Positions 15,330 to 24,788 are shown, numbered from the stretch's first letter. The stretch is DNA of 48,661 nucleotides from Bacteroidales bacterium UBA1309 (GCA_002307185.1 DBTT01000009.1:29698-78358); one strand, 5' to 3'. Notes: generated by a model from the sequence alone, not told the origin. Numbers and translations: made by a program.

Positions 15330-16868
15330 TTAAAGCGATTTCAAAAGAGCTTTCAGGCTAACTTTTGTCGAAATAATTTCCTTCAATTCGCCGATCGCCA
15401 CACGCTCTTGTTGCATCGTGTCGCGATGCCTGATGGTCACTTGGCCATCTTCCAAGGTTTGGTGATCCACAGTCACGCAGAAAGGCGTTCCGATGGCATC
15501 TTGGCGGCGGTAACGCTTTCCGATGCTATCCTTTTCGTCGTACTGGCATTTGAACTCGAATTTCAACTCGTCCATTATTTCACGGGCCTTTTCAGGCAAG
15601 CCATCTTTTTTCAAAAGAGGAAGTATGGCCAGTTTGATAGGAGCCAAGGCTGGAGGCAAATTCAATACCACGCGTGTTTCTCCACCTTCAAGAGTTTCTT
15701 CTTGATAAGAGGCTGACATCACCGACAAGAACATTCGATCCACCCCGATGGAGGTTTCAATCACGTAAGGAGTGTATGATTTATTCAATTCTGGATCGAA
15801 ATATTGCACTTTCTTTCCGGAAAATTTTTCGTGGCTGCTCAAGTCGAAGTCGGTGCGGGAATGGATTCCTTCCACTTCTTTGAAGCCAAACGGCATTTCG
15901 AATTCGATGTCTGTGGCTGCATTGGCGTAGTGAGCCAACTTGTCGTGGTCGTGAAAGCGGTATTTGTGGTCGCCGAATCCAAGAGCTTTGTGCCATCTCA
16001 TACGGGTTGCTTTCCATTGTTTGAACCATTCGAGTTCTTCTCCCGGACGAACAAAGAATTGCATTTCCATCTGTTCGAATTCACGCATGCGGAAGATGAA
16101 CTGTCGCGCTACAATCTCGTTTCGGAACGCTTTCCCTATTTGGGCAATGCCAAAAGGGATTTTCATGCGACCTGTTTTTTGCACGTTCAGGAAGTTTACA
16201 AAGATGCCTTGTGCCGTTTCGGGACGAAGATACACCTTCAATGCCCCATCTGCCGTTGATCCCATTTCGGTGGCAAACATCAGGTTGAATTGGCGCACTT
16301 CTGTCCAGTTGCGGGTGCCGCTGATCGGGCATACGATTTCGCAATCAACAATAATTTCTCTGAGGTCTTCCAAGTTGCCGTCGTTCAGCGCCTTTGCAAA
16401 ACGGGTGTGAACTGTGTCGCGGTTGGCTTGGTATTCAACTACACGGGCGTTGGTCGCTCTGAATTGTGCTTCATCAAAGCTTTCGCCGAATTTTTTGTGG
16501 GCTTTCTCAACTTCCTTGTTGATTTTGTCATCTATTTTGGCCAAAAAATCTTCAATCAGAACATCGGCCCTGTAACGCTTTTTGCTGTCGCGGTTGTCGA
16601 TCAATGGATCATTGAAAGCATCGACGTGTCCCGAAGCCTTCCAAATGGTCGGGTGCATAAAAATGGCAGAGTCAATACCCACAACGTTGTCGTTGAGGAG
16701 TACCATACTATCCCACCAGTATTTTTTGATGTTGTTTTTGAGTTCGACGCCCATTTGTCCGTAGTCGTAAACTGCCCCTAAACCATCGTAGATTTCACTT
16801 GACGGAAATACAAATCCATATTCTTTGCAATGCGAAACAAGTTTCTTAAAAACGTCTTCTTGTGCCAT
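15330..16868 (-). CDS. glyS: glycyl-tRNA synthetase, alpha2 type
   Basis: Class II aminoacyl-tRNA synthetase that charges tRNA-Gly in the cytoplasm. It is the single-chain homodimer type, not the alpha/beta tetramer. The N-terminus contains CKEYGFVFPSSEIYDGLG and YDYGQMGVELKNNIK; motif 2 is FRNEIVARQFIFRMREFEQM; motif 3 is ETSIGVDRMFLSVM. The anticodon-binding domain occupies the last 110 residues (LAPIKLAILPLLKK ... VTIRHRDTMQQERV). At 512 residues it is full length. It lies downstream of the lpx operon on the same strand but is separated by a terminator at 16951-16986. A weak TTACTTTG at 16917-16924 on the minus strand may be its promoter. Confidence 0.97.
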   Translation of the reverse strand: MAQEDVFKKLVSHCKEYGFVFPSSEIYDGLGAVYDYGQMGVELKNNIKKYWWDSMVLLNDNVVGIDSAIFMHPTIWKASGHVDAFNDPLIDNRDSKKRYRADVLIEDFLAKIDDKINKEVEKAHKKFGESFDEAQFRATNARVVEYQANRDTVHTRFAKALNDGNLEDLREIIVDCEIVCPISGTRNWTEVRQFNLMFATEMGSTADGALKVYLRPETAQGIFVNFLNVQKTGRMKIPFGIAQIGKAFRNEIVARQFIFRMREFEQMEMQFFVRPGEELEWFKQWKATRMRWHKALGFGDHKYRFHDHDKLAHYANAATDIEFEMPFGFKEVEGIHSRTDFDLSSHEKFSGKKVQYFDPELNKSYTPYVIETSIGVDRMFLSVMSASYQEETLEGGETRVVLNLPPALAPIKLAILPLLKKDGLPEKAREIMDELKFEFKCQYDEKDSIGKRYRRQDAIGTPFCVTVDHQTLEDGQVTIRHRDTMQQERVAIGELKEIISTKVSLKALLKSL

Positions 16869-16950
16869 ATAATAGTTTCTGAAATATTGATAAATTGATC
16901 AAATAGAAAGCGAACGCAAAGTAACTATTTTTTTTGCAATCAGCCTAAAC

Positions 16951-16986
16951 AAAAAAGTGCAACTGTCGTATAACGGCTGCACTTTT
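16951..16986 (-). terminator. intrinsic terminator after lpxA
   Basis: A 9-bp perfect stem AAAAGTGCA / TGCACTTTT (16953-16961 and 16978-16986) with a 16-base loop. On the minus strand it runs into six U residues. It lies 24 bp after the lpxA stop codon and separates the lipid A operon from glyS. Confidence 0.75.
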
Positions 16987-17009
16987 GTCGATATTTTTAG
17001 AAAAAGTCT

Positions 17010-17801
17010 TTATCCAAGATAGCCTCTCACTATTCCCCGGGCAGAACTTTTGATAAAGCTGACAATTAAGTCTCGTTCGGGTGTTTGTGCAAAATCCTTT
17101 TCGATATTTGTCAAGGCATCAGAATTGTTGAACCCCGATTGGTAGATGTAGCGATAAATTTCTTGAATTTCATTGATCTTGTCGGAAGAAAATCCATGGC
17201 GTCGGAGTCCCACTAGGTTGAGCCCTGCATAAGAGACGGGTTCGCGTCCGGCGATTGTATATGGAGGAATATCCTTCCCAAAACGGGTTCCACCCTGAAT
17301 CATCACGTTGCGTCCTATCCTTGTGAATTGATGTACTAAACAGCCTCCGCTGAGGATCGCAAAATCATCGATTTCCACTTCTCCTGCAATTTGTGTTGCA
17401 TTCCCGATGATTATATGGTCTTTCAGAATACAGTCGTGAGCAATATGGGAATAAGCCATAACCAGGCAGTTGTTCCCAATGCGTGTTTCCCTTTTTGCGT
17501 TCGTGCCACGATTGATTGTAGCACATTCGCGAATGGTTGTGTTGTTCCCTATTATGGCCAATGTCTCCTCTCCTTGGAACTTCAAATCCTGAGGAATGGC
17601 CGCAACAACGGCACCCGGAAAGATACGGCAGTTCTTGCCAATGCGAGCTCCGTATCGGATATTTGCATTGGACATGATGAGAGTGCCATCACCGATTTCC
17701 ACATTTTTATCGATAAAGGCAAAAGGTTCAATAGTAACATTTTCGCCAAGTTTTGCTTCAGGATGAATTGAAGCCAAAGGTGAAATATTAGACATATACA
17801 A
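17010..17801 (-). CDS. lpxA: acyl-ACP--UDP-N-acetylglucosamine O-acyltransferase
   Basis: First enzyme of lipid A synthesis; it transfers a hydroxyacyl chain from ACP to UDP-GlcNAc in the cytoplasm. A left-handed beta-helix of hexapeptide repeats is visible (IHPEAKLGENVTIEPFAFID ...), with the active-site region YSHIAHDCILKDHIIIGNAT carrying the catalytic His. The C-terminal helical region follows RREPVSYAGLN-like sequence (GREPVSYAGLNLVGLRR). Length is 263 residues. The start may be the Met at 17801 or the one two codons later (MSNISP). It begins 4 bp after the lpxC/fabZ stop, so translation is probably coupled. It is the last gene of the lpxD - lpxC/fabZ - lpxA operon. Confidence 0.95.
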   Translation of the reverse strand: MYMSNISPLASIHPEAKLGENVTIEPFAFIDKNVEIGDGTLIMSNANIRYGARIGKNCRIFPGAVVAAIPQDLKFQGEETLAIIGNNTTIRECATINRGTNAKRETRIGNNCLVMAYSHIAHDCILKDHIIIGNATQIAGEVEIDDFAILSGGCLVHQFTRIGRNVMIQGGTRFGKDIPPYTIAGREPVSYAGLNLVGLRRHGFSSDKINEIQEIYRYIYQSGFNNSDALTNIEKDFAQTPERDLIVSFIKSSARGIVRGYLG

Positions 17802-17805
17802 ATTA

Positions 17806-19191
17806 TTATTTATTTTTTACTATTTGTGCGGTTAACTCTGCTTCCGAAATCAGCTTCTCTCCGATAAACGTATAGCCTTTAACTACTGCTATTCCTCTTC
17901 GGACTTCAGTTGTCAAATGTGCGCGGAAAATCAAAGTGTCTCCGGGTACGGCTTTGTTACGGAATTTCACGTTGTCTATTTTTAAGAAATAGGTTGAGTA
18001 TCTTTCGGGATCTTCAACTTTCGACAACACGAGGATTCCTCCAAGTTGTGCCAATGCTTCCACTTGGAGTACTCCAGGCATAACCGGTTCATCAGGGAAG
18101 TGGCCCTGAAAGAATATTTCATTATAAGTGAGGTTTTTTATTCCTACCACATGGTTTGTACCCATTTCTATCACCTTGTCAATGAACAAGAATGGATAAC
18201 GGTGCGGGAGCATTTTTTTAATGTCGTTGATGTCATACAAAGGCTCCTTGTTGGGGTCGTATATGGGGGGTTGGACTTCGTTCTGCTTGATTTGCTTCCT
18301 TATCAGGCGGGCCAACTTGTTGTTGATTTTGTGTCCTGGACGTGTGGCGATGATACGTCCCTTGATTGGTTTGCCGATCAGTGCCATGTCGCCGATTATA
18401 TCGAGCAGTTTGTGGCGTGCCGGCTCGTTGGAGAAGAAGATGGACTTGTTGTTGAGATAGCCCATTTCGGTAGCTTTCTTACGCGGGACACCCATCAAGT
18501 CGGCCAAGGCATCTAATTTTTCCTGCGAAATTTGACGTTCATAAATCACTAGGGCATTGTCCAGATCTCCGCCTTTAATCAGCCCGGCCTCCAATAATTG
18601 TTGGATTTCGCGGACAAACACAAATGTGCGGCAAGGTGCAATTTCCTTCTCGTAATCCTCGATGTTATCTAAGCTTGCCGATTGGTTTGGAATGTATTGT
18701 GATTCAAACTCTATGAATGAATTAATGCAAAAAGCGTCATCTGGAAGAAGAATTAGTTTAGAGCTTGTTTCTTCGTCAAAGACTTCCATCTTCTTTCTCA
18801 CGATGAAATAGTCGCGTTCTTCTTTTTGCTCATCGATGCCCACTTTGCGGATTTCTTCCACATAGCGGATTGCGCTTCCGTCCAATATCGGGAATTCGGG
18901 AGCATTCACCTCGATTAGGCAGTTGTCTATTCCTAGGGCGTAAAGAGCAGACATTGCGTGCTCAATGGTGCTGATATGGATGTCGTCCTTGATGAGGACT
19001 GTGCCTCGTTGTGTTGCGCCCACAGATTCGGCTAAGGCATCAATGAGCGGTTGACCTTCAAGGTCCAAGCGTTTGATTTTATATCCGTGGTTTTCTGAAG
19101 CAGGATGGAAGCTTATTGTGATGGCTAGTCCTGTGTGTAACCCCTTTCCATTCAGTGTGAAACTGCCTTTCAGTGTTCTTTGTTTATCCAT
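17806..19191 (-). CDS. lpxC/fabZ: bifunctional UDP-3-O-acyl-GlcNAc deacetylase / 3-hydroxyacyl-ACP dehydratase
   Basis: Natural fusion of LpxC (the committed zinc deacetylase of lipid A synthesis) and FabZ (dehydratase of fatty acid elongation), characteristic of Bacteroidetes. The LpxC part covers about residues 1-300: KGSFTLNGKGLHTG at the start, the zinc His in STIEHAMSALYALG, and the second ligand motif ARHKLLDIIGDMAL. The FabZ part starts near residue 315 with DINDIKKMLPHRYPFLFID and carries the catalytic His in FFQGHFPDEPVMPG. At 461 residues it has the usual fusion length. Joining the two activities ties lipid A and phospholipid synthesis, which compete for hydroxyacyl-ACP. It is preceded by lpxD with 35 bp between. 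Confidence 0.97.
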   Translation of the reverse strand: MDKQRTLKGSFTLNGKGLHTGLAITISFHPASENHGYKIKRLDLEGQPLIDALAESVGATQRGTVLIKDDIHISTIEHAMSALYALGIDNCLIEVNAPEFPILDGSAIRYVEEIRKVGIDEQKEERDYFIVRKKMEVFDEETSSKLILLPDDAFCINSFIEFESQYIPNQSASLDNIEDYEKEIAPCRTFVFVREIQQLLEAGLIKGGDLDNALVIYERQISQEKLDALADLMGVPRKKATEMGYLNNKSIFFSNEPARHKLLDIIGDMALIGKPIKGRIIATRPGHKINNKLARLIRKQIKQNEVQPPIYDPNKEPLYDINDIKKMLPHRYPFLFIDKVIEMGTNHVVGIKNLTYNEIFFQGHFPDEPVMPGVLQVEALAQLGGILVLSKVEDPERYSTYFLKIDNVKFRNKAVPGDTLIFRAHLTTEVRRGIAVVKGYTFIGEKLISEAELTAQIVKNK

Positions 19192-19226
19192 AATTTACTA
19201 TTGACTTCTGTCTCAGAATGATTATA

Positions 19227-20279
19227 CTATTGTTCCGAGGCGAGATTCGCCTTTATTTGGTCTAACTCTTTTTGTAACTGGTTTATTTGGCGGTACATAT
19301 CTGGTAATTTGGCGAATACGGCACTTGAACGAAAGAAATTTTTCACCGGAATGGCTGGCGATCCGAGAATATTTACCCCGCTATCAATGTTGCTGATAAT
19401 TCCTGATTGTGCGCCGATGTTGGTGTTGTTGCCGATCGTTATATGGCCGCCTAAACCTACTTGTCCACCCAGCATGCAGTTTTTGCCAACCTTGGTTGAA
19501 CCTGATATTCCAACTTGGGAAGCCATCACCGTATTTTCTCCAATTTGCACATTGTGTGCTATTTGGATCAGGTTGTCAAGTTTCACGCCTTTGCCAATCC
19601 GTGTTTCGTTCATCACGGCACGGTCGATGGCGGTGTTTGCTCCAATTTCCACATTATCTTCAATCAATACAATCCCCAATTGAGGAATTTTTTTGAATTC
19701 ACCATTTTCGGGCGCAAACCCAAAGCCGTCAGCACCAATAACTGCTCCGGAGTGAATGATGCAGTTCTTGCCTATTTTGCAGCCTTCGTATATTTTAACT
19801 CCCGGGTAGATGGTTGTGCCTTCACCAATTTCCACGTTGTCGCCAATGTAAGCCTGTGGGTAGATTTTGACATTATCTCCGATTTTTGCATTTTCGCCAA
19901 TATAGGCGAATGCTCCAACATAGATGTTTTTCCCTGTTTTGGACGAAGTGGAGATGAATGATGGTTCTTCGATTCCTTGTTTTTGAGGCTTGGAAGAATT
20001 GACAATGTCCAGCAATATGGCCAATGACGCATAAGCATTAAATACTTTGATCAACGTAGCATTCACCGGTTTTGATGGAGTGAAATCACTGTTTACCAGC
20101 ACCACGCTGGCCTGAGTATCATAAATGAAGTGTTCGTATTTTGGATTAGACAAGAAGGTTAGCGTACCTAATTTTCCTTCTTCTATTTTGGAAAAGTCAC
20201 TCACCTGAACTGTTGGATCTCCAATAATTTCTCCGTGAAGAACTTCTGCTATCTGCTTGGCAGAGAACGATAATTGCAT
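19227..20279 (-). CDS. lpxD: UDP-3-O-(3-hydroxyacyl)glucosamine N-acyltransferase
   Basis: Third lipid A enzyme; it adds the amide-linked hydroxyacyl chain. The N-terminal uridine-binding domain (MQLSFSAKQIAEVLHGEIIG; LTFLSNPKYEHF) is followed by a long left-handed beta-helix of hexapeptide repeats from about residue 110 (GENAKIGDNVKIYPQAYIGD). The active-site His region is NLIQIAHNVQIGENT. The C-terminus is a short helix (MYRQINQLQKELDQIKANL). At 350 residues it is full length. It is the first gene of the three-gene operon. No clear TAnnTTTG element is seen in the 139 bp upstream, so the operon may also be read from the purD unit. Confidence 0.96.
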   Translation of the reverse strand: MQLSFSAKQIAEVLHGEIIGDPTVQVSDFSKIEEGKLGTLTFLSNPKYEHFIYDTQASVVLVNSDFTPSKPVNATLIKVFNAYASLAILLDIVNSSKPQKQGIEEPSFISTSSKTGKNIYVGAFAYIGENAKIGDNVKIYPQAYIGDNVEIGEGTTIYPGVKIYEGCKIGKNCIIHSGAVIGADGFGFAPENGEFKKIPQLGIVLIEDNVEIGANTAIDRAVMNETRIGKGVKLDNLIQIAHNVQIGENTVMASQVGISGSTKVGKNCMLGGQVGLGGHITIGNNTNIGAQSGIISNIDSGVNILGSPAIPVKNFFRSSAVFAKLPDMYRQINQLQKELDQIKANLASEQ

Positions 20280-20418
20280 ATTTTTTCTTTAAAAAAATGT
20301 TATCTGAAATAGACTGCGAAATAACACATAATTTTCCATATTTCCAATCCTTTACAATCTAAAATGTTGTCTCTTAACTGTATTCAACGAAACTTGACGG
20401 ATATTATTCTATATCAAT

Positions 20419-20913
20419 TCAATAATCTACCGCTCCGTAAAATGAAATGGCCTGCCTGTCGGGATCAGTGACCTGAAGTGAAGAATAGCCTGACGGCTGT
20501 ACGGTTAGATACAATTTGAATTTTTGCCGAGTGTCTCTCGGTTCAATTCTGATCGTATAAGATCCCTTTCTTGCAACTTCTTTTTGATACTCGAAGTTTT
20601 TGGATGTGAAATTCACTCCAATCTCATCGGTGTTCAAATTTGCCGTGTATGCCCGCCCGAAATAAGGTAGGGAGCATTGGACAGTGTCTTTTGTGATGCG
20701 CAAATAGTATCCGTAAGACAAGCTTACAGCCTTGTATGAGGTGGGGGTCGCCTGTGTGGGTCTAAATTCGATTTTGGGTATTGCCACCAAACTGTCGATT
20801 CGAGCCTTTATTTGAGAGTCGCTTAGTTTTTTATATGTGCTGCAGCCGTTGATGCAAACTAAGAAAATCATGCTGGTGATAATAATTGCCAATAAATCAA
20901 TTCCTTTTTTCAT
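20419..20913 (-). CDS. DUF4251 lipoprotein
   Basis: Small predicted lipoprotein. A signal sequence ends in a lipobox-like FLVCINGCS, placing the lipidated Cys near residue 24. The rest carries the DUF4251 pattern: GYYLRITKDTVQCSLPYFGRAY, then beta strands ending with SSLQVTDPDRQAISFYGAV. At 164 residues it matches the family size. Function is unknown; the family is common in Bacteroidales and likely faces the periplasm. It is the last gene after purD and the DUF6427 membrane protein on the same strand, with 47 bp before it. Confidence 0.8.
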   Translation of the reverse strand: MKKGIDLLAIIITSMIFLVCINGCSTYKKLSDSQIKARIDSLVAIPKIEFRPTQATPTSYKAVSLSYGYYLRITKDTVQCSLPYFGRAYTANLNTDEIGVNFTSKNFEYQKEVARKGSYTIRIEPRDTRQKFKLYLTVQPSGYSSLQVTDPDRQAISFYGAVDY

Positions 20914-20960
20914 GACCGTGATGTATTAGAAATTAAAAAAACAATACTCCGTAAAATATC

Positions 20961-21968
20961 TCAGAATAGCTGACTTTGCCCAAAAGTTAGAATTAGAAAT
21001 ATTATAATCAGCAAATAAAAGAATATTATCTTAAACTTCGAATAGGTTAATGCAAAATAATGCGACACGGGGATAATAAATGTGCCTAACAACAAATAAA
21101 GAGTGAAATTTAGGTTCCAACAAATAAAACAATAAGACAATAAGAATATGAACGATAACAAAAATAAGAAATGTATATGGGAACGTATTCTGATTTTGTC
21201 TTTGTGCATGTTTAGGCGAAAATCCACAATCATAACAACCATCATCAATAAATATAAAGCTGACAGAATCCATTCAACAATAGAAAAGTGAAGAATGTGA
21301 AGGACGATCATGTTGTCCAATTGCCCGAAATAATCCATAAACGAATTGGAATGCCCATAAGGAAGGCTTGTGAGAAAACCAATCCATAGGATGAACAACA
21401 AACCCAAAAAGAGTGACAATATGTTCTTCAAAGTAAGTATGCGGAGATAAACGAATGCAATGAAAACAAGACAAATGTAGGGGAGTGTGTCCATTGAAAT
21501 CAACAAGGCTAATCCTAATATTGCTGCAATCCCGAACACTCCTCGTTGAGATTTGGGTTCCTGATAAAGCCCAAATGAGAGGCAGATTGCTGTTAAATAT
21601 AATAATGCCGCAACGTTTGAAGGTGAAAAAAGCAGGAATTGCTGGTGGCAACTGAATATCATCAGTGAGATGGCAAAAGGTAGGAATGTTTTTTCTCTGA
21701 TTAAGGAATAATGCCACGAAGTGTATGACAGCACAAAACAGATGAGCAAAGTGACGATAAAATTTCCAAAGAGGATCGCCGCAGTGTCCTCTAAATGCAT
21801 GTTGCAAAAAAGGAGAGACCAAATGTAACCATCTCCATTATCTTCCGCCACAGACGATCCTGTACTGACATCTATAAAGAGCCAGCTTCTCGAAAGGATG
21901 CTGATAATTATGGCGAAAATCGCAAAGACTTTCCCCTCAGCGATGTATGTGCGGTAAAAATTTATCAC
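20961..21968 (-). CDS. polytopic membrane protein, DUF6427 type
   Basis: Inner-membrane protein with many hydrophobic segments (I see roughly nine to ten), starting MINFYRTYIAEGKVFAIFAI. The start and the position immediately after purD match DUF6427, a Bacteroidetes membrane family of unknown function. At 335 residues it shows no catalytic motif that I recognise. The general look (several membrane helices with short loops, AILFGNFIVTLLICFVL) resembles membrane proteins tied to envelope biogenesis, but this is only a resemblance. It starts 15 bp after the purD stop, so the two are probably co-transcribed. Confidence 0.72.
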   Translation of the reverse strand: MINFYRTYIAEGKVFAIFAIIISILSRSWLFIDVSTGSSVAEDNGDGYIWSLLFCNMHLEDTAAILFGNFIVTLLICFVLSYTSWHYSLIREKTFLPFAISLMIFSCHQQFLLFSPSNVAALLYLTAICLSFGLYQEPKSQRGVFGIAAILGLALLISMDTLPYICLVFIAFVYLRILTLKNILSLFLGLLFILWIGFLTSLPYGHSNSFMDYFGQLDNMIVLHILHFSIVEWILSALYLLMMVVMIVDFRLNMHKDKIRIRSHIHFLFLLSFIFLLSYCFICWNLNFTLYLLLGTFIIPVSHYFALTYSKFKIIFFYLLIIIFLILTFGQSQLF

Positions 21969-21983
21969 AAAAACAAGTGCTTA

Positions 21984-23258
21984 TTATTCCAAATCAAAAC
22001 CGATGTCGGAGCGGAAATATTTTCCTTCGAATTGAACTCTTCCGGCATTTTCAAAAGAGTTCGCCAATGCTTCTTTCTTGTTGATGCCGTATGAACTGAT
22101 TGCAATTACACGCCCTCCGATTGTAACCACATGATTGTCTTTCGTGGTAGTCCCTGCATGAAAGGCCACACTTTTTTCAGTCACCGCATCCAGGCCTGAG
22201 ACAACTTTCCCTTTTTCGTATTCGCCAGGATATCCTCCCGAAACAAGCATCACGGTGGTTGCATACCGTTCATCAATTTCCAAAGTCTTCTCTGAAAGTG
22301 TCTGCGAAGCCACTCCTTCGAGGAGGTCAACTAAATCCGATTTGATTCGGAGCATCACCACTTCCGTTTCCGGGTCTCCCATTCGGACGTTGTATTCTAT
22401 CACCATCGGTTCGTTGTTCACCGAAATGAGCCCAAGGAAAATAAATCCCTTGTAATCGATGTTTTCCTTTTTTAAGCCTTCGACTGTTGGCACCACAATT
22501 CGTTCTTCCACCTTTTTCATGAAAATTTCATCGGCGAACGACACTGGAGACACCGCTCCCATTCCTCCCGTGTTTGGACCCGTGTCGCCTTCTCCTATGC
22601 GCTTGTAGTCTTTGGCAACTGGCAGGATTTTATACGAATTTCCATCCGTCAAAACAAAAACTGAACATTCGATCCCTGACAAAAATTCTTCGATTACAAC
22701 TGTGCTGCTTGCATCTCCAAACATTCCGTCAAGCATATTTTTGAATTCATCTTTGGCTTCTTGCAAGTCGGAAATAATCAATACCCCTTTTCCTGCAGCT
22801 AATCCGTCTGCTTTCAAGACATATGGAGCTTGGAGGCTTTCGAGAAATAGATACCCATCTTCTAAGTTGTCCTTCGTGAAGCTCTCGTAACGGGCGGTAG
22901 GGATATGGTGGCGTTTCATAAATTGTTTTGCAAAATCTTTGCTTCCTTCCAATTGTGCGCCCATCTTTGAGGGGCCAATTACTGCAATCGAAGACAAATG
23001 ATCGTCATTTTTGAAGAAATCATAAACCCCTTTCACTAACGGATCTTCTGGCCCAACCACCACCAAATCTATCTTATTGGCTAAAACAAAATCGCGGATA
23101 GCTGGAAAATCTGTCGCGCCAAAGGGTACATTTGTGGCGATTGTCGCAGTTCCGGCATTTCCGGGGGCAACATATAGATTCTTCACTTTCTCACTTTGTG
23201 TAATTTTCCACGCCAAGGCATGTTCGCGACCACCATTTCCGAGCAATAAGATATTCAT
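21984..23258 (-). CDS. purD: phosphoribosylamine--glycine ligase
   Basis: Second step of de novo purine synthesis: joins glycine to phosphoribosylamine using ATP. The start at 23258 (MNILLLGNGGREHALAWKIT) is chosen because the family signature begins there; the longer frame from 23321 adds 21 unrelated residues and overlaps the promoter element. The N-terminal domain includes VVVGPEDPLVKGVYDFF. The ATP-grasp domain has YVLKADGLAAGKGVLI and IEYNVRMGDPETEV. At 424 residues it is full length. It heads a minus-strand unit with the DUF6427 and DUF4251 genes. Confidence 0.96.
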   Translation of the reverse strand: MNILLLGNGGREHALAWKITQSEKVKNLYVAPGNAGTATIATNVPFGATDFPAIRDFVLANKIDLVVVGPEDPLVKGVYDFFKNDDHLSSIAVIGPSKMGAQLEGSKDFAKQFMKRHHIPTARYESFTKDNLEDGYLFLESLQAPYVLKADGLAAGKGVLIISDLQEAKDEFKNMLDGMFGDASSTVVIEEFLSGIECSVFVLTDGNSYKILPVAKDYKRIGEGDTGPNTGGMGAVSPVSFADEIFMKKVEERIVVPTVEGLKKENIDYKGFIFLGLISVNNEPMVIEYNVRMGDPETEVVMLRIKSDLVDLLEGVASQTLSEKTLEIDERYATTVMLVSGGYPGEYEKGKVVSGLDAVTEKSVAFHAGTTTKDNHVVTIGGRVIAISSYGINKKEALANSFENAGRVQFEGKYFRSDIGFDLE

Positions 23259-23307
23259 TAGTGCAACTGATATTTTGTAAATTATAATGAGGTTCAAAAT
23301 TTGAAGG

Positions 23308-23315
23308 CAAAGATA
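23308..23315 (-). promoter_or_regulatory. putative -7 promoter element for purD
   Basis: Reverse-strand TATCTTTG matches TAnnTTTG and lies about 50 bp before the ATG at 23258. A TTTG at 23328-23331 on the same strand is too close to be a standard -33 box. Confidence 0.5.
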
Positions 23316-23494
23316 ATACAACTCCTACAAAGAATAATCTTTTTGATCTTATTAATGCATAAATTGTTTATTTTCAGGTTGTTACATTGTTTAACTTTTT
23401 TTTACTGGGAACGGATTAAACATTTATGCTCTTTTATAGTCATAATAAGCAAATGACCGATTAACGCAGAACAAAAATTTTAAAAAAAATCAGT

Positions 23495-24562
23495 ATGAAA
23501 AAGTCTATATTTCTTTCGATTCTCTTTGCAGCATTGATGGCTTTACCAATCTCTGTTTTTGCACAAAGATTTTACGCATCCATTCCTATAATTCCTACCA
23601 GGCATGGAGGGATAAGTCTTAACATCAACATTGGTTCCCCTAGTCCCGATTATGTTTGGGTAAATGGTTATTGGGACTGGGATGATTATTATCGTGACTA
23701 TGTTTGGGTGGATGGTACTTGGGCTTTGCCTCCACGGCATGGTTGGGTCTGGACAGATGGATATTGGGAATACGGCCCAAGCGGATATTTATGGGTTTCA
23801 GGCTATTGGAGCAATCCGTACAGGCCGTACAGCTATTTTGGCGCAGTTCACCGGAATGGTGGGGGATATGCTCCTTACTTCATTAGGCATCATGGCGACA
23901 GAGGCCGTTATTCTTGTATCTATGTTTCGGGCAATAGGCGTTATGACTCCAACTACTATTATTCAGGAAGGTTCAACGACCGAGATCGTCAAAATTATGT
24001 CGGCTCTTATGACCGTGCTAGGAAAGAAAACCGCAATTCTTCTTATTCGAGGGATATGAATCGTGACAATGACCGCAATTCCTACGGCTCGGATAGAAAT
24101 GGAAATCGAGGAAACAATAACTATGGTGGAGACCGCAGTGACAATCACCCAGATAAAGGCTCAGCCGGAAATTATGGAGGAAATCGAGGCGGAAATTATG
24201 GAGGCAACCGTCATAGTCCTGCCAAAGGTTCTTCGGAAAGAGTAAGACAACAGAGACCTGGAACTGAAAGTCAATGGTCCGAAAGAACATCCTATCAGAA
24301 CAATCCGAATACAAGGAATTCAGGCGTGTCGAATAATTCGCAAGGAAGATCTGAAAATTCTGGTTGGAGAAACGTTTCTAATCAGTCAGGCAGCCGCCCT
24401 GCAACGTCGAGGCCTTCGCAAGCGGAAAGCCGCAGCCAATCCACTCAAGTGCGATCCCAGAGTGGCAATGAACGTCAATCATTCCGTTCATCTTCTGAAC
24501 ATAAAGGAAGAAGTGCTTCGCGTTCCGAAAAAGGTGATGCTAACGGTGGAGGAAGCAGGTAA
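23495..24562 (+). CDS. secreted YXWGXW-repeat protein with low-complexity Arg/Asn/Ser/Gly tail
   Basis: Exported protein with a clear signal peptide (MKKSIFLSILFAALMALPIS to FAQ). Residues about 50-120 hold three to four copies of a short aromatic repeat of the form YVWVxGYW (YVWVNGYWDW, YVWVDGTW, WVWTDGYWEY, YLWVSGYW), the YXWGXW repeat family of unknown function. From about residue 160 the chain is low complexity and highly charged: Asn/Arg/Tyr/Gly-rich with GGNRGGNYGGNR tracts, then Ser/Gln/Arg-rich to the end. The tail looks disordered and could bind nucleic acid or glycan (inference). Length is 355 residues. It stands alone with a terminator downstream. Confidence 0.8.
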   Translation: MKKSIFLSILFAALMALPISVFAQRFYASIPIIPTRHGGISLNINIGSPSPDYVWVNGYWDWDDYYRDYVWVDGTWALPPRHGWVWTDGYWEYGPSGYLWVSGYWSNPYRPYSYFGAVHRNGGGYAPYFIRHHGDRGRYSCIYVSGNRRYDSNYYYSGRFNDRDRQNYVGSYDRARKENRNSSYSRDMNRDNDRNSYGSDRNGNRGNNNYGGDRSDNHPDKGSAGNYGGNRGGNYGGNRHSPAKGSSERVRQQRPGTESQWSERTSYQNNPNTRNSGVSNNSQGRSENSGWRNVSNQSGSRPATSRPSQAESRSQSTQVRSQSGNERQSFRSSSEHKGRSASRSEKGDANGGGSR

Positions 24563-24606
24563 AAAGTAAGTAAATTTAGGTGTAATAGAATATAAGTCTT
24601 TGCTAG

Positions 24607-24640
24607 GCCGAAAACAGAGCAATTTGTTTTCGGCTTTTTT
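24607..24640 (+). terminator. intrinsic terminator after the YXWGXW gene
   Basis: A 10-bp perfect stem GCCGAAAACA / TGTTTTCGGC with an 8-base loop, followed by TTTTTT (24635-24640). It ends the transcript 45 bp after the stop codon. Confidence 0.85.
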
Positions 24641-24770
24641 ACGTCAGAATGGCTACGTTTTTGTAGGGAATTATTATTCGATCTACATATATGTATCCTG
24701 TTTTTATTTTCAAATCACTTTCAATGAACTGTTTATGGGATTGGTTTAATATTTGCAGGTTTTATACTTG

Positions 24771-24779
24771 GAAAGGAGT
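24771..24779 (+). promoter_or_regulatory. strong Shine-Dalgarno sequence deciding the GTPase start
   Basis: GGAAAGGAG lies 9 bp before the ATG at 24789. Such a strong site is uncommon in Bacteroidetes, where most genes lack one. It supports the start at 24789 over the longer frame from 24753. Confidence 0.6.
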
Positions 24780-24788
24780 AGATATTCA

